Assembly (NCBI RefSeq): GCF_030580855.1
Contig: NZ_JAUQOP010000002.1
Span: 62,001 to 126,000, forward strand
DNA: 64,000 nt
Direction of reading: 5' to 3'
DNA from: Pseudomonas citrullilanati
GTDB lineage: Bacteria > Pseudomonadota > Gammaproteobacteria > Pseudomonadales > Pseudomonadaceae
Shown piece by piece: positions 19,256 through 28,655 of the stretch. Made by a program: the position numbers and the translations under genes. A model generated the notes under the pieces. It did no database searches. It was not told the origin of the DNA and saw only the letters and a list, made by a program, of their open reading frames with translations. Position 1 is the stretch's first letter. Each line of letters begins with the position of its first letter.

Positions 19256-19501
19256 ATGAACGGCTTGAGCGATGTGCGGCTGGCGTTACACAGTCAGGAA
19301 CTGGCGGCAGGGCAGGAAAAGGGGCTGCGCAACGCGATGTCGCGCAATGCACCGGCCAGCCTGAGCCGCTGGGACCTGTTCTGGCATCGCTTGCATACAC
19401 GCAAAGCCTTGCTGGAACTGACACCCGAACAGTTGCGTGACATCGGGTTGAGCCGGGAGCAGGCACGGGAGGAGGGGCTCAAGCCGTTCTGGCGGCTTTG
19501 A
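19256..19501 (+). CDS. DUF1127 small protein
   Basis: An 81-residue protein whose C-terminal half carries the DUF1127 pattern (HRLHTRKALLELTPEQLRDIGLSREQAREEG). AGGAGCG lies upstream of the ATG. Short DUF1127 proteins in other bacteria have been linked to RNA binding and to carbon/phosphate metabolism; no function is assigned here. Divergent from the MocR regulator, which is its most likely controller. Confidence 0.85.
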   Translation: MNGLSDVRLALHSQELAAGQEKGLRNAMSRNAPASLSRWDLFWHRLHTRKALLELTPEQLRDIGLSREQAREEGLKPFWRL

Positions 19502-19523
19502 AGGGGTGCCGGCCCCGAGACGG

Positions 19524-19592
19524 CTATCGCGGGCAAGCCTTGCTCCCACAGATTGAAATGGCCTGTGGGAACAAGGCTTGCCCGCGAAAGCG
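19524..19592. repeat. REPIN, short spacer
   Basis: TATCGCGGGCAAGCCTTGCTCCCACAG-type arm followed about 12 bp later by CCTGTGGGAACAAGGCTTGC. This is the GGGCAAGCC sequence variant with arms facing outward. Confidence 0.85.
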
Positions 19593-19613
19593 TCGTCAGT
19601 CGTGGCGAAGCGC

Positions 19614-20927
19614 TTAAACCAACTCTTTCAACCGATGCCACAACATCCCCAGTGCCAACAGCGGCGAGCGCAGGTGCTTGCCGCCGGGGAAAGTCATGTG
19701 CGGGACCTGGGCGAACAGGTCGAAGCCCCGGCTCTGTTGTCCACAGATCGCTTCGGCCAACAATTTGCCGGCCAGGTGCGTGGCATTCACCCCATGACCG
19801 GAATAGGCCTGGGCGTAGTACACGTTGGGTTGGTCCTTGAGCCGGCCGATCTGTGGCAAGCGGTTGGCGCCGATCCCGATCATCCCGCCCCATTGATAGT
19901 CGATCTTCACCTGCGCCAGTTGCGGGAACACCTTGAGCATTTTCGGCCGCATGTACGCGGCGATGTCCTGCGGGTCGCGGCCTGAATAGTGGCAGGCGCC
20001 GCCGAACAGCAAGCGTCGATCCGCCGAGAGCCGGTAATAGTCCAGCGCCACCCGTTGGTCACACACCGCCATGTTCTGCGGCAACACGGCCTGGGCCTGG
20101 GCGTGGCTCAGGGGTTCGGTGGCGATGATGTAGCTGCCGGCGGGTAATACCTTGCCGCTGAGTTCCGGGTTGAGGCCGTTGAGGTAGGCGTTGCAGCCAA
20201 GCACCAGTGTCTTGGCGCGAACCGAGCCCTGCCGGGTGTGCACTTTTACTTCGGCGCCGTAATCGATGCGGGTGACCGCCGACTGTTCGAACAACCTGAC
20301 CCCAAGGTGTTGCGCGGCGGCGGCTTCGCCCAAGGCCAGGTTCAGTGGATGCAAGTGGCCCGAGCCCATGTCGATCAGGCCGCCAACGTAGCGGTCCGAC
20401 CCCACGACACTGTGCATTTCGTGGGCTTGCAACAGCCGGGTCTGGTGACGATAACCCAGGCTGCGCAATTGCTCGGCGTCTTCGGCGAAGCCTTCCAGGT
20501 CACTGGGTTTGTTGGCGAGGTCGCAGTAACCCCAAGTGAGGTCGCAGGGGATCTGGAACCGCTCGACGCGCTGTCGGACGATTTCCACGGCCTCGAGGCC
20601 CATGAGTTTCATCTCACGGACACCGTCGGCACCAATGACCGGGGCGAACTGGTCAAGGCCATGGCCGACCCCCCGGATCAATTGGCCACCGTTACGGCCG
20701 CTGGCGCCCCAGCCGATCCTGTGGGCTTCCAGCAGCACGACGCTCAGGCCGCGTTCAGCCAATTCGATGGCGGTGTTCAGCCCGGAAAACCCGCCGCCCA
20801 CCACGCACACATCCGCCACGCACTCGCCCTGCAGCAGCGGATGGTCCGGTTGCGGCAAGCTGCTGGCGGCGTAGTAGGAGGCGGCGTGCGCGTGGTTCGG
20901 GACCGGTTGCTGAACACGGGCGTTCAT
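19614..20927 (-). CDS. PuuB/PauB-like FAD amine oxidoreductase
   Basis: A 437-residue FAD-dependent oxidoreductase of the DAO/PuuB type. The dinucleotide fold VCVVGGGFSGLNTAIELAER is at about 41-60. It is followed by RIGWGASGRNGGQLIRG, and the C terminus has NVYYAQAYSGHGVNATHLAG. PuuB-type enzymes oxidise gamma-glutamylputrescine. P. aeruginosa has a PauB paralogue at this chromosomal position, near kauB and pauR, so a role in polyamine breakdown is likely. The frame stays open to 21668, but the start MNARVQQPVPNHAH is the natural one. No gamma-glutamylpolyamine synthetase gene is in the window. Confidence 0.88.
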   Translation of the reverse strand: MNARVQQPVPNHAHAASYYAASSLPQPDHPLLQGECVADVCVVGGGFSGLNTAIELAERGLSVVLLEAHRIGWGASGRNGGQLIRGVGHGLDQFAPVIGADGVREMKLMGLEAVEIVRQRVERFQIPCDLTWGYCDLANKPSDLEGFAEDAEQLRSLGYRHQTRLLQAHEMHSVVGSDRYVGGLIDMGSGHLHPLNLALGEAAAAQHLGVRLFEQSAVTRIDYGAEVKVHTRQGSVRAKTLVLGCNAYLNGLNPELSGKVLPAGSYIIATEPLSHAQAQAVLPQNMAVCDQRVALDYYRLSADRRLLFGGACHYSGRDPQDIAAYMRPKMLKVFPQLAQVKIDYQWGGMIGIGANRLPQIGRLKDQPNVYYAQAYSGHGVNATHLAGKLLAEAICGQQSRGFDLFAQVPHMTFPGGKHLRSPLLALGMLWHRLKELV

Positions 20928-21073
20928 GTGCGTAATCCTGATTGTTGTGTTTGAGAAATTTGACGGAGCATAAGCCGTGGATTCGTCCCCGGGCAACAGC
21001 GGTCGGCTGGCGGTGTCTGGGACGAGGCTTTTAAGGCAGAATCGGGCATCGTTCCACCTGGGTAGTCGTTTCC

Positions 21074-21427
21074 ATGAGTTGCAACAGTCAGAAAATCCGC
21101 ACGCTGCGCCAGCAGATTCCCTCGTTCGAGTGCGTCCCCGGCTGCCACGACTGCTGCGGCCCGGTGACCACCTCGCCGGAGGAAATGGCCCGTCTGCCGC
21201 GCAAGTCCCGTGCAGAGCAGGATGCGGCCCTGGAAGCGCTCGACTGCGTGCACCTGGGCCCCGGCGGTTGCACCGTGTATGACGAGCGACCGCTGATCTG
21301 CCGGTTGTTCGGTACGACGGCGACCTTGCCATGCCCCAACGGACGGCGACCGGTGGAGTTGATCCACCCGCGGGTCGAACGGCAGATTCATGAATACATG
21401 GCATCCAATCGCCAGGTGCTGGTCTGA
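21074..21427 (+). CDS. YkgJ family cysteine cluster protein
   Basis: A 117-residue YkgJ-type protein. The N-terminal cluster FECVPGCHDCCGPVTT and the second group GGCTVYDERPLICRLFG supply the conserved cysteines thought to bind zinc or iron-sulfur. No enzymatic role is established. It is divergent from the PuuB-like oxidase, with 146 bp between start codons, and convergent with lrp. Confidence 0.88.
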   Translation: MSCNSQKIRTLRQQIPSFECVPGCHDCCGPVTTSPEEMARLPRKSRAEQDAALEALDCVHLGPGGCTVYDERPLICRLFGTTATLPCPNGRRPVELIHPRVERQIHEYMASNRQVLV

Positions 21428-21490
21428 GGAGCGCTTGATCCGCACTGAAGGGGAGCGCCTTCGCGCGCAGGCTCGCCGCCACGACAGCGC

Positions 21491-21979
21491 TCAGTCCGGA
21501 ATCGGCAGGCTCAGGCTTTCCTTCACTTCTTCCATCACGATGTAGCTCTTGGATTCGCGCACATGGGGCAGCTTGAGCAGGATGTCCCCCAGTAGCTTGC
21601 GGTAGGAGGCCATTTCGGAAATCCGCGCCTTGACCAGGTAGTCGAAGTCCCCCGATACCAAGTGGCATTCCAGCACGTGGGGCAGTTTCAGCACGGCGCG
21701 TCGGAATTCTTCAAACGTATCGCCGGACTTGTAGTCGAGGCTGATCTCGACGAACACCAGCAGGCTGCCCTTCAGGTGTTGCGGATTGAGCCGGGCGTTG
21801 TAGCCCATGATGATGCCTTCGCGTTCCAGGCGCCGCACCCGCTCGGTGCAGGGCGTGGTGGACAGGCCGACCTTCTCGCCTAATTCCGTGAAGGAGATCC
21901 GCCCGTCCGCCTGGAGGATGCGCAGGATGTTGCGGTCGATCTTGTCCAGCTCGCGCTTGGTCTGGGTGTTGGTACGCAC
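21491..21979 (-). CDS. lrp: Leucine-responsive regulator Lrp (DadR)
   Basis: A 162-residue Lrp/AsnC regulator. The helix-turn-helix reads TELGEKVGLSTTPCTERVRR (about 29-48). The C-terminal RAM effector domain includes ECHLVSGDFDYLVKARI and KSYIVMEEVKESLSLPI. The start is taken as GTG at 21977-21979, which has GGAGG ten bases upstream and matches the Lrp start; an earlier TTG at 22025-22027 lacks a ribosome site. It is divergent from dadA; in P. aeruginosa this regulator activates dadAX in response to alanine. Confidence 0.93.
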   Translation of the reverse strand: MRTNTQTKRELDKIDRNILRILQADGRISFTELGEKVGLSTTPCTERVRRLEREGIIMGYNARLNPQHLKGSLLVFVEISLDYKSGDTFEEFRRAVLKLPHVLECHLVSGDFDYLVKARISEMASYRKLLGDILLKLPHVRESKSYIVMEEVKESLSLPIPD

Positions 21980-22135
21980 AGGTGATGCGCCTCCGTGAAA
22001 AGGGTTTTTGCCGAGAATTCTCGCCAAATATAGGCAGTTATATAGTGAAAAGCACTGGCTAATCTTTTTTACACTGCGCCCATCGAGGGTTTGTACAACA
22101 AAACGTCAGCGGTTATCCGCGATGAGGGCAACAAC

Positions 22136-23440
22136 ATGCGCGTTCTGGTCTTGGGTAGCGGCGTCATCGGTACCGTCAGTGCTTACTACTTGGCGCGAGC
22201 CGGGTTTGAAGTGGTGGTGGTCGACCGTCAGCCTGCGCCGGCCATGGAAACCAGCTTCGCCAACGCCGGGCAAGTGTCGCCGGGCTATGCCTCGCCGTGG
22301 GCCGCGCCGGGTGTGCCGCTCAAGGCCATCAAGTGGCTGCTGCAACGTCATGCGCCGCTGGCCATCAAGGCCACGGCCGACATGGACCAATACCTGTGGA
22401 TGGCGCAGATGCTGCGCAATTGCACCGCCAGCCGTTATGCCGTCAACAAGGAGCGCATGGTCCGCCTCTCCGAGTACAGCCGCGACTGCCTCGACGAGCT
22501 GCGCGCCGAAACCGGCATTGCCTACGAAGGCCGGAGCCTGGGAACGACACAGCTGTTCCGCACCCAGGCGCAACTCGATGGCGCGGCAAAAGACATCGCG
22601 GTGCTGAAGGAGTCGGGCGTGCCGTTCGAAGTGCTCGACCGCGAAGGCATCGCCCGGGTCGAACCGGCCCTGGCCAATGTCACCGACATCCTGGCCGGCG
22701 CCCTGCGCCTGCCCAATGACCAGACCGGCGACTGCCAGATGTTTACCACGCGCCTGGCGGAAATGGCCGTCAAGCTCGGCGTGCAGTTCCGCTTCGGCCA
22801 GGACATCCAGCGCCTGGACTTCGCCGGTGATCGCGTCAACGGCGTGTGGATCGACGGCAAGCTGGAAACCGCCGACCGCTACGTGCTCGCCCTCGGCAGC
22901 TATTCGCCGCAGTTGCTTAAGCCCCTGGGGATCCGGGCGCCGGTGTATCCGCTCAAGGGTTATTCCCTGACCGTGCCGATCACCAACCCGTCGATGGCAC
23001 CGACCTCGACCATTCTCGACGAGACCTACAAGGTCGCGATCACCCGTTTCGACAACCGCATTCGCGTGGGCGGCATGGCCGAAATCGCCGGTTTCGACCT
23101 GTCCCTGAACCCGCGCCGACGTGAAACCCTGGAGATGATCGTCAACGACCTTTATCCTCAAGGCGGCGATCTGGCCCAGGCCAGTTTCTGGACCGGCCTG
23201 CGCCCGACCACCCCGGACGGCACGCCGATCGTGGGAGCCACCCCTTTCAAGAATCTGTTCCTGAACACCGGCCATGGCACCCTCGGATGGACCATGGCCT
23301 GCGGTTCCGGGCGCCTGCTGGCCGACCTGATGGCGAAGAAAAAGCCGCAGATCAGCGCCGAAGGCCTCGATATTTCCCGTTATGGCAGCCAGAAAAAGGA
23401 GTCTGCGAAACATGTCAATCCAGCGCCAGCTCACCAATGA
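22136..23440 (+). CDS. dadA: D-amino acid dehydrogenase, small subunit
   Basis: A membrane-associated FAD enzyme that oxidises D-alanine and other D-amino acids to keto acids and passes electrons to quinone. The 434-residue protein starts [20 protein letters not shown] with the FAD-binding fold. Later come [20 protein letters not shown] and the C-terminal [20 protein letters not shown]. It is first in dadA-ridA-dadX and overlaps the ridA start by 29 bp. The 156-bp AT-rich gap to lrp is the likely Lrp-controlled promoter. Confidence 0.97.
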   Translation: MRVLVLGSGVIGTVSAYYLARAGFEVVVVDRQPAPAMETSFANAGQVSPGYASPWAAPGVPLKAIKWLLQRHAPLAIKATADMDQYLWMAQMLRNCTASRYAVNKERMVRLSEYSRDCLDELRAETGIAYEGRSLGTTQLFRTQAQLDGAAKDIAVLKESGVPFEVLDREGIARVEPALANVTDILAGALRLPNDQTGDCQMFTTRLAEMAVKLGVQFRFGQDIQRLDFAGDRVNGVWIDGKLETADRYVLALGSYSPQLLKPLGIRAPVYPLKGYSLTVPITNPSMAPTSTILDETYKVAITRFDNRIRVGGMAEIAGFDLSLNPRRRETLEMIVNDLYPQGGDLAQASFWTGLRPTTPDGTPIVGATPFKNLFLNTGHGTLGWTMACGSGRLLADLMAKKKPQISAEGLDISRYGSQKKESAKHVNPAPAHQ

Positions 23441-23765
23441 CCGCATGAGCCAGGTGGTCGTGCACAACGGCACCGTTTACCTGGCAGGCCAGGTTGGCGA
23501 CGACATGAGCGCCGGGATCGAACAGCAGACGCGCGAGACCCTGGCCAATATCGAGCGTCTGCTCGACCTGGCCGGGACCGACAAGAGCCGCCTGCTGTCG
23601 GTGACGATCTACCTGAAGGACATCGAGGCCCATTTCGCCGGCATGAACGCCGTCTGGGACAAATGGTTGCCCAAGGGCGTCGCGCCGGCCCGCGCCACGG
23701 TAGAAGCCAAGCTGTGCGAGCCGGGCATCCTGGTGGAGCTGTCGGTGGTGGCCGCCCTGCCTTGA
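23412..23765 (+). CDS. RidA family enamine/imine deaminase
   Basis: A 117-residue RidA protein starting [20 protein letters not shown]. The signature [20 protein letters not shown] near residues 91-110 includes the conserved Arg and Glu. RidA hydrolyses reactive 2-aminoacrylate-type enamines and imines released by amino acid enzymes. Its start lies inside dadA, so it is translationally linked to the dehydrogenase that makes imines. Clearly part of the dad operon. Confidence 0.92.
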   Translation: MSIQRQLTNDRMSQVVVHNGTVYLAGQVGDDMSAGIEQQTRETLANIERLLDLAGTDKSRLLSVTIYLKDIEAHFAGMNAVWDKWLPKGVAPARATVEAKLCEPGILVELSVVAALP

Positions 23766-23866
23766 AGCCTTGAGCTGGCAAAAGATCCCTCTCCCGGTGC
23801 TGTCGGTGGTTCGCACCCTCGGCCAGCACCGGTTTTTTATTCATGACCGCCTAGAAGCCTGCCGCC

Positions 23867-24940
23867 ATGCGTCCTGCCCGTGCCCTGATCGACCTTCAAG
23901 CCCTGCGTCACAACTACCAATTGGCTCGCGAAGTCACCGGGGCCAAGGCCCTCGCGGTGATCAAGGCCGATGCCTACGGGCACGGTGCGGTGCGCTGCGC
24001 CGAGGCGCTGCAGGACTCGGCGGATGGGTTTGCCGTGGCGTGTATCGAGGAGGCCCTGGAACTGCGCGCCGGCGGCATCCGCGGGCCGATCCTGTTGCTG
24101 GAGGGCTTTTTCGAGGCTGATGAGCTGTCCCTGATCGTCGAGCATGATTTCTGGTGCGTGGTCCATTCACTGTGGCAGCTTGAAGCACTCGAAAAGGCAC
24201 GGCTGGGCAAGCCGATCACGGTCTGGCTCAAGCTCGATTCCGGCATGCACCGGGTGGGCTTGCACCCGGCGGATTACCAGGCCGGCTATCGTCGCCTGCT
24301 GGCCAGCGGCAACGTGGCGAAGATTGTCCTGATGAGCCATTTCGCCCGGGCCGATGAGCTGCACGATCCCGCCAGCACCCACCAATTGGCGGTGTTCGAA
24401 GCGGCTCGCCAGGGCCTGGCGGCCGAGATCAGCCTGCGCAATTCCCCCGCCGTGCTCGGTTGGCCGCAGATGCCGAGCGACTGGGTACGGCCCGGCATCA
24501 TGCTCTACGGCGCCACCCCTTTCGAGGAGCCCAACGCGGTCGCTTCGCGCCTGCAACCGGTGATGACCCTGGAATCGAAGATCATCAGCGTGCGCGAACT
24601 GCCGGCCGGCGAGCCGGTGGGCTATGGCGCCCGCTTCGTGACGACGCAACCGACCCGGGTCGGCGTGGTCGCCATGGGCTATGCCGACGGCTATCCGCGC
24701 CAGGCGCCCACCGGTACGCCGGTACTGGTGGCCGGCCAGCGCAGCCAATTGGTCGGGCGGGTGTCGATGGACATGTTGTGTGTCGACTTGACCCATGTGC
24801 CCCATGCCGGCCTTGGTTCGACCGTGGAGCTCTGGGGCCGGAACGTGCTCGCCAGCGACGTGGCGAAAGCCGCCGACACGATTCCTTACCAGATTTTCTG
24901 CAACCTGCGACGCGTGCCACGGCTCTATTCCGGGCACTGA
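23867..24940 (+). CDS. dadX: Catabolic alanine racemase
   Basis: Converts L-alanine to D-alanine for DadA and peptidoglycan. The 357-residue PLP enzyme has the cofactor lysine in [15 protein letters not shown] (Lys about 33) and the catalytic Tyr in [17 protein letters not shown] (about 250). [14 protein letters not shown] lies in the C-terminal domain. It follows ridA by 101 bp. The catabolic name is chosen from the dadA linkage, as in P. aeruginosa; a separate biosynthetic alr would be elsewhere. Confidence 0.95.
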   Translation: MRPARALIDLQALRHNYQLAREVTGAKALAVIKADAYGHGAVRCAEALQDSADGFAVACIEEALELRAGGIRGPILLLEGFFEADELSLIVEHDFWCVVHSLWQLEALEKARLGKPITVWLKLDSGMHRVGLHPADYQAGYRRLLASGNVAKIVLMSHFARADELHDPASTHQLAVFEAARQGLAAEISLRNSPAVLGWPQMPSDWVRPGIMLYGATPFEEPNAVASRLQPVMTLESKIISVRELPAGEPVGYGARFVTTQPTRVGVVAMGYADGYPRQAPTGTPVLVAGQRSQLVGRVSMDMLCVDLTHVPHAGLGSTVELWGRNVLASDVAKAADTIPYQIFCNLRRVPRLYSGH

Positions 24941-25068
24941 TGCAGGGCGCCCCCTACCGGAAGTCGCTTCACCGCACAGGATTCGGGTCAAAGTGTTGTA
25001 AATACTGAACGCTGTCGCCATGATAACGCTCACTTTCCACACAACCTGATTCCCTGGAGGCTCCAGCA

Positions 25069-25617
25069 TTGGACGTCGGTGAACGACTGCAATCCATTCG
25101 TAAACTCAAAGGCCTTTCCCAGCGTGAACTCGCCAAGCGTGCGGGCGTCACCAACAGCACTATTTCGATGATCGAGAAGAACAGCGTCAGCCCCTCGATC
25201 AGCTCGCTGCGCAAGGTCCTTGGCGGGATTCCCATGTCCATGGTCGAGTTTTTTTCCGAAGAGATCCTTCAGGAGAAACCGACCCAGGTCGTCTACAAAG
25301 CCAATGAACTGATCGACATCTCCGACGGCGCCGTGACCATGAAGCTGGTGGGCCGGGCGCACCCGAGCCGGGCGATCGCCTTCCTCAACGAAATCTACCC
25401 GCCTGGCGCCGACACCGGTGAAGAAATGCTCACCCACGAGGGCGAGGAAACCGGGATCCTGGTGGAAGGGCGGCTGGAGCTGGTGGTCGGGCTCGAAACA
25501 TTCGTGCTCGAAGCGGGCGACAGCTACTATTTCGAAAGCACCAAGCCGCACCGTTTTCGTAATCCGTTCGATGTCCCGGCGCGACTGATCAGCGCAGCCA
25601 CGCCGGCCAATTTCTAG
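25069..25617 (+). CDS. pauR: PauR-like polyamine-responsive regulator (HTH-cupin)
   Basis: A 182-residue XRE-cupin regulator. The N-terminal helix-turn-helix (SQRELAKRAGVTNSTISMIE, about 19-38) is followed by a cupin domain (GEEMLTHEGEETGILVEGRL, then EAGDSYYFESTKPHRFRNP). The start is a TTG, with GGAGG eight bases upstream and no better ATG. P. aeruginosa PauR, at the same place next to dadX and the cytochrome c5 gene, represses the gamma-glutamyl putrescine/cadaverine pathway. The kauB- and PuuB-like genes 5-12 kb away are plausible targets. Confidence 0.88.
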   Translation: MDVGERLQSIRKLKGLSQRELAKRAGVTNSTISMIEKNSVSPSISSLRKVLGGIPMSMVEFFSEEILQEKPTQVVYKANELIDISDGAVTMKLVGRAHPSRAIAFLNEIYPPGADTGEEMLTHEGEETGILVEGRLELVVGLETFVLEAGDSYYFESTKPHRFRNPFDVPARLISAATPANF

Positions 25618-25701
25618 GGAAAGAGGCGCCGGGCCCACGGGGCACAGGCGTCCACGGGGTGAGTAGTCACCACGAACAAGACCCTTGTGACTTTAGGGTT
25701 G

Positions 25702-25730
25702 TTTCAGTGTGACGGGCTTACCGCTATACT
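25702..25730 (+). promoter_or_regulatory. Candidate promoter of the cytochrome c5 gene
   Basis: TTTCAG, a 17-bp spacer and TATACT (25725-25730), about 58 bp before the GTG start. The -35 is weak. Confidence 0.45.
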
Positions 25731-25788
25731 TGCGCCCGCCTGCAAACCGTGGCCGCAGGCGTGACTAGCCACCATTGAGGGTGTACGC

Positions 25789-26214
25789 GTGAACCTAATT
25801 ATGAAAATGCTGGCCGTACCAGCAACCGCATTGGCCCTATGGGCAGTCAGCGCCCAAGCGGCGACCAACGACGAAATCGCCAAGCGCCTTGAACCGGTTG
25901 GCCAGGTCTGCGTTCAGGGGCAGGAATGCAAGGGGATGGAAGTGGCCACTGCCGCCGGTGGCGGTGGTGGTGCCAAGGCACCGAAAGACGTGATTGCCAA
26001 GCATTGCAACGCTTGCCACGGTACCGGCCTGCTGGGCGCGCCGAAAATCGGTGACAAGGCGGCGTGGAAAGAGCGCGCCGATCACCAGGGCGGCCTCGAC
26101 GGCATCCTCGCCAAGGCGATCACCGGCATCAACTCCATGCCGCCGAAAGGGACCTGCGCCGATTGCACCGATGACGACCTCAAGGGCGCCATCAAAGAGA
26201 TGTCCGGCCTCTGA
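25789..26214 (+). CDS. cycB: Cytochrome c5
   Basis: A periplasmic monohaem cytochrome c5 of 141 residues. A signal peptide (MLAVPATALALWAVSAQAA) precedes the mature protein. The haem-binding motif HCNACHGTG is at about residues 71-79, with an axial Met likely in NSMPPKGTCADC, whose two cysteines form the c5-type disulfide. The glycine-rich AAGGGGGAKAP linker precedes the haem domain. The start shown is GTG at 25789; ATG at 25801 would also leave an intact signal. Probably an electron carrier to terminal oxidases. Confidence 0.92.
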   Translation: MNLIMKMLAVPATALALWAVSAQAATNDEIAKRLEPVGQVCVQGQECKGMEVATAAGGGGGAKAPKDVIAKHCNACHGTGLLGAPKIGDKAAWKERADHQGGLDGILAKAITGINSMPPKGTCADCTDDDLKGAIKEMSGL

Positions 26215-26230
26215 TTCGCCGTCATCTGCC

Positions 26231-26259
26231 AAAAAAAGCCGCTTGCGAGCGGCTTTTTT
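26231..26259 (+). terminator. Terminator of the cytochrome c5 gene
   Basis: Stem GCCGCT/AGCGGC with loop TGCG, flanked by seven A and six T. Confidence 0.9.
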
Positions 26260-26353
26260 GTGCCTGTAGATAACCCTTGCGGGCTGTTCGGCGCAACCAA
26301 GAGCGGGCAAGCTCGGTCCAACCCACATTCAACGGAAGGTCCCGGAGGGTCGG

Positions 26354-28288
26354 ATGGTGCAGTTGTGTTCAATCGAGCAGGCGGTGGAGGACGTGCTTGA
26401 GCGTCTGCCGGCGCATATCCACCTCGGCATGCCGCTGGGGCTGGGCAAGCCCAACCTGTTTGCCAACGCGTTGTACCGGCGCATCGCCCAACTGCCCGAG
26501 CGCCAGCTGACGATCTACACGGCCCTGAGCCTGGGGCGACCTAACCTGGGCGACGGGTTGCAGAAGCGCTTCCTCGAGCCCTTCATCGAGCGGGTCTTCG
26601 GCGACTACCCGGAGCTGGATTACCTCACGGACCTGCAACAGGGCAGCCTGCCGGCCAATATCCGCGTCGAGCAGTTCTTCATGCAGCCCGGCAGCCTGTT
26701 GAACAGTGCGCCGGCCCAGCAGGACTACGTCAGCAGCAACTACAGCCATGCCGCACGGGACATCAACGCCGCCGGGTTGAACCTGGTGGCGCAGCTAGTG
26801 GCAAGCGATCCGCAACACCCGGATCGCCTGAGCCTGAGCTGCAACCCGGACATCACCCTGGACCTGTTGCCCATGATCGCCAAGCGCCGGGCCGCCGGCG
26901 AGACCATCCTGCTGGTCGGCCAGGTCCACAGCGACTTGCCCTACATGCCGGGCGACGCGGAAATCGGCATCGACGGTTTCGACCTGCTGATCGACGAGAA
27001 GGACAACCACACGCTGTTTTCCACGCCAAACATGCCAGTGGGGTTCCAGGATCACCTGATCGGCCTGCACGCCAGCACCCTGGTGCGCGACGGCGGGACG
27101 TTGCAGATCGGCATCGGCTCCATGGGCGATGCATTGACGGCCGCGCTGTTGGCGCGCCAGGCCGACAATGCCGGCTACCAGGCGTTGCTGGCGGAGGTGA
27201 ACCTCAGCCAGTGGGCCCAGTTGATCGAGCGCGAGGGTGGCGTGCAGCCGTTCGCCAAAGGCCTGTACGGCTGCAGCGAGATGTTCGTCAATGGCTTGCT
27301 GGTGCTGGCGGAGGCCGGGATCATCCGGCGCAAGGTCTACCCGGACGAAGCCACCCAGGAACAGGCCAACGCCGGCACCCTCGATGAAGCCGCGCAACCC
27401 GATGGCGTCTGCATACACGGCGGTTTCTTCCTCGGCCCGCGCAGTTTCTATGAGCGCCTGCATGAGTTGCCCCAGGCCCGGCGCCTCGAATTCAACATGA
27501 CCCGCATCAGCTACATCAACGAGTTGTACGGCCAGGAACCGCTCAAGCGCCTGCAGCGACTCGACGCACGCTTCATCAACACGGTCTTCACCATGACCCT
27601 GCTGGGCGCCGGGGTGGCCGATCAGTTGGAGGACGGGCGGGTGCTCAGCGGTGTGGGCGGGCAGTACAACTTCGTCGCCCAGGGCCATGCACTGGAGGGC
27701 GCGCGTTCGGTCCTGCTGTTGCGCAGCTGGCGCGAGGCGGGCGGGGAGATCAGCTCGAACATCGTCTGGGAGTACGGCCATTGCACGATTCCCCGGCACC
27801 TGCGGGACATCGTGGTGACCGAGTACGGCATCGCCGACCTGCGCGGCAAGACCGATGCGGCGGTGATCGAGGCCCTGCTGAATATCAGTGATTCACGCTT
27901 CCAGCCGGGCCTGATCGAACAAGCCCAGAACGCCGGTAAATTGCCGAAGGACTTTCGCCTCGACCCACGGTTTGCCGACAACACGTCGGAGCGTTTGCAG
28001 GCGATCCAGGCGCGCCACCCGAACCTGTTCCCCGAATACCCGCTGGGCTGCGACTTCGACCCCATCGAGCGGGACCTGTTGCGCGCGCTGAACTGGCTCA
28101 AGAGCAAATTCAAGCTCAGCGAGATGCTGGAACTGGGCAAGGCGGCGCTGGACGCACCGGAGCCTTCGGCGTTCGCCGAGCACCTGGAGCGGATGCAATT
28201 GGCCGACACTGACGGGCTGAAGGAGGATCTGTACCAGCGGTTGTTGCTGGCGGGGCTCAAGGCCACTGCGCCCGAGCGATCCACCTAG
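26354..28288 (+). CDS. Acetyl-CoA hydrolase/transferase family protein
   Basis: A 644-residue protein of the acetyl-CoA hydrolase/CoA-transferase family. Family features include LQIGIGSMGDALTAALL (CoA-binding glycine loop). The C-terminal domain has GVGGQYNFVAQGHAL and SSNIVWEYGHCTIPRHLRDIVVTEYGIADLRG. At about 640 residues it is longer than the usual 500-residue enzymes, with an insertion around residues 240-340 and an extended C terminus (from about 560). Reaction and acyl group are not known. It stands alone between a terminator and a repeat-rich gap. Confidence 0.85.
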   Translation: MVQLCSIEQAVEDVLERLPAHIHLGMPLGLGKPNLFANALYRRIAQLPERQLTIYTALSLGRPNLGDGLQKRFLEPFIERVFGDYPELDYLTDLQQGSLPANIRVEQFFMQPGSLLNSAPAQQDYVSSNYSHAARDINAAGLNLVAQLVASDPQHPDRLSLSCNPDITLDLLPMIAKRRAAGETILLVGQVHSDLPYMPGDAEIGIDGFDLLIDEKDNHTLFSTPNMPVGFQDHLIGLHASTLVRDGGTLQIGIGSMGDALTAALLARQADNAGYQALLAEVNLSQWAQLIEREGGVQPFAKGLYGCSEMFVNGLLVLAEAGIIRRKVYPDEATQEQANAGTLDEAAQPDGVCIHGGFFLGPRSFYERLHELPQARRLEFNMTRISYINELYGQEPLKRLQRLDARFINTVFTMTLLGAGVADQLEDGRVLSGVGGQYNFVAQGHALEGARSVLLLRSWREAGGEISSNIVWEYGHCTIPRHLRDIVVTEYGIADLRGKTDAAVIEALLNISDSRFQPGLIEQAQNAGKLPKDFRLDPRFADNTSERLQAIQARHPNLFPEYPLGCDFDPIERDLLRALNWLKSKFKLSEMLELGKAALDAPEPSAFAEHLERMQLADTDGLKEDLYQRLLLAGLKATAPERST

Positions 28289-28343
28289 GACCCCTGTGTG
28301 CGAGCCTGACAGCGACCGCATTCTTGCAGTGGTACCTGGTTCT

Positions 28344-28370
28344 CTGTGGGAGCGAGCTTGCTCGCGATGG
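28344..28370. repeat. Single REP sequence
   Basis: CTGTGGGAGCGAGCTTGCTC followed by GCGATGG, an unpaired REP copy at the left end of the 723-bp gap 28289-29011. Confidence 0.8.
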
Positions 28371-28400
28371 CAGTTTTGGATTGGGGACATATCCATTATT

Positions 28401-28650
28401 GTGGGGCGGCGGCTGGCGGTTCCGCCCTTACGGCGGGTCACTTTTGGCAAACGCCCCAAAAGTAACCAAAAGGTCTTCGCCCCACCACTCGGCACCTCGC
28501 CTGCGGCTCGGTGTTCCCGAACGCCGGCATTGCTCCGTGGGCCCGCCGCGAAGGGCCATCCATGGCCCAGCGCGGCTATCCCGGCATCCATGCCGGGATG
28601 CCCACTACGCAACGCCGGCGTTCGGCCAGCGTGGTTGATGGGGCGCTGAA
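28401..28650. repeat. Composite structured intergenic repeat
   Basis: GTGGGGCG (28401-28408) pairs with CGCCCCAC (28478-28485). Inside, CTTTTGG (28441-28447) pairs with CCAAAAG (28456-28462). Further right, CCCGGCATCCATGCCGGG forms another palindrome. The element looks like one of the longer dispersed intergenic repeat families of fluorescent pseudomonads; family name not assigned. Open frames in it are not gene-like. Confidence 0.65.
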
Positions 28651-28655
28651 GATCA

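Noticed and set aside
21459..21484. Degenerate REP between the YkgJ gene and lrp
   Set aside because: Only a loose match (TTCGCGCGCAGGCTCGCCGC); too decayed to call.
20928..21668. In-frame 247-codon extension of the PuuB-like gene
   Set aside because: It crosses the divergent promoter and the YkgJ gene; the family start lies at 20925-20927.
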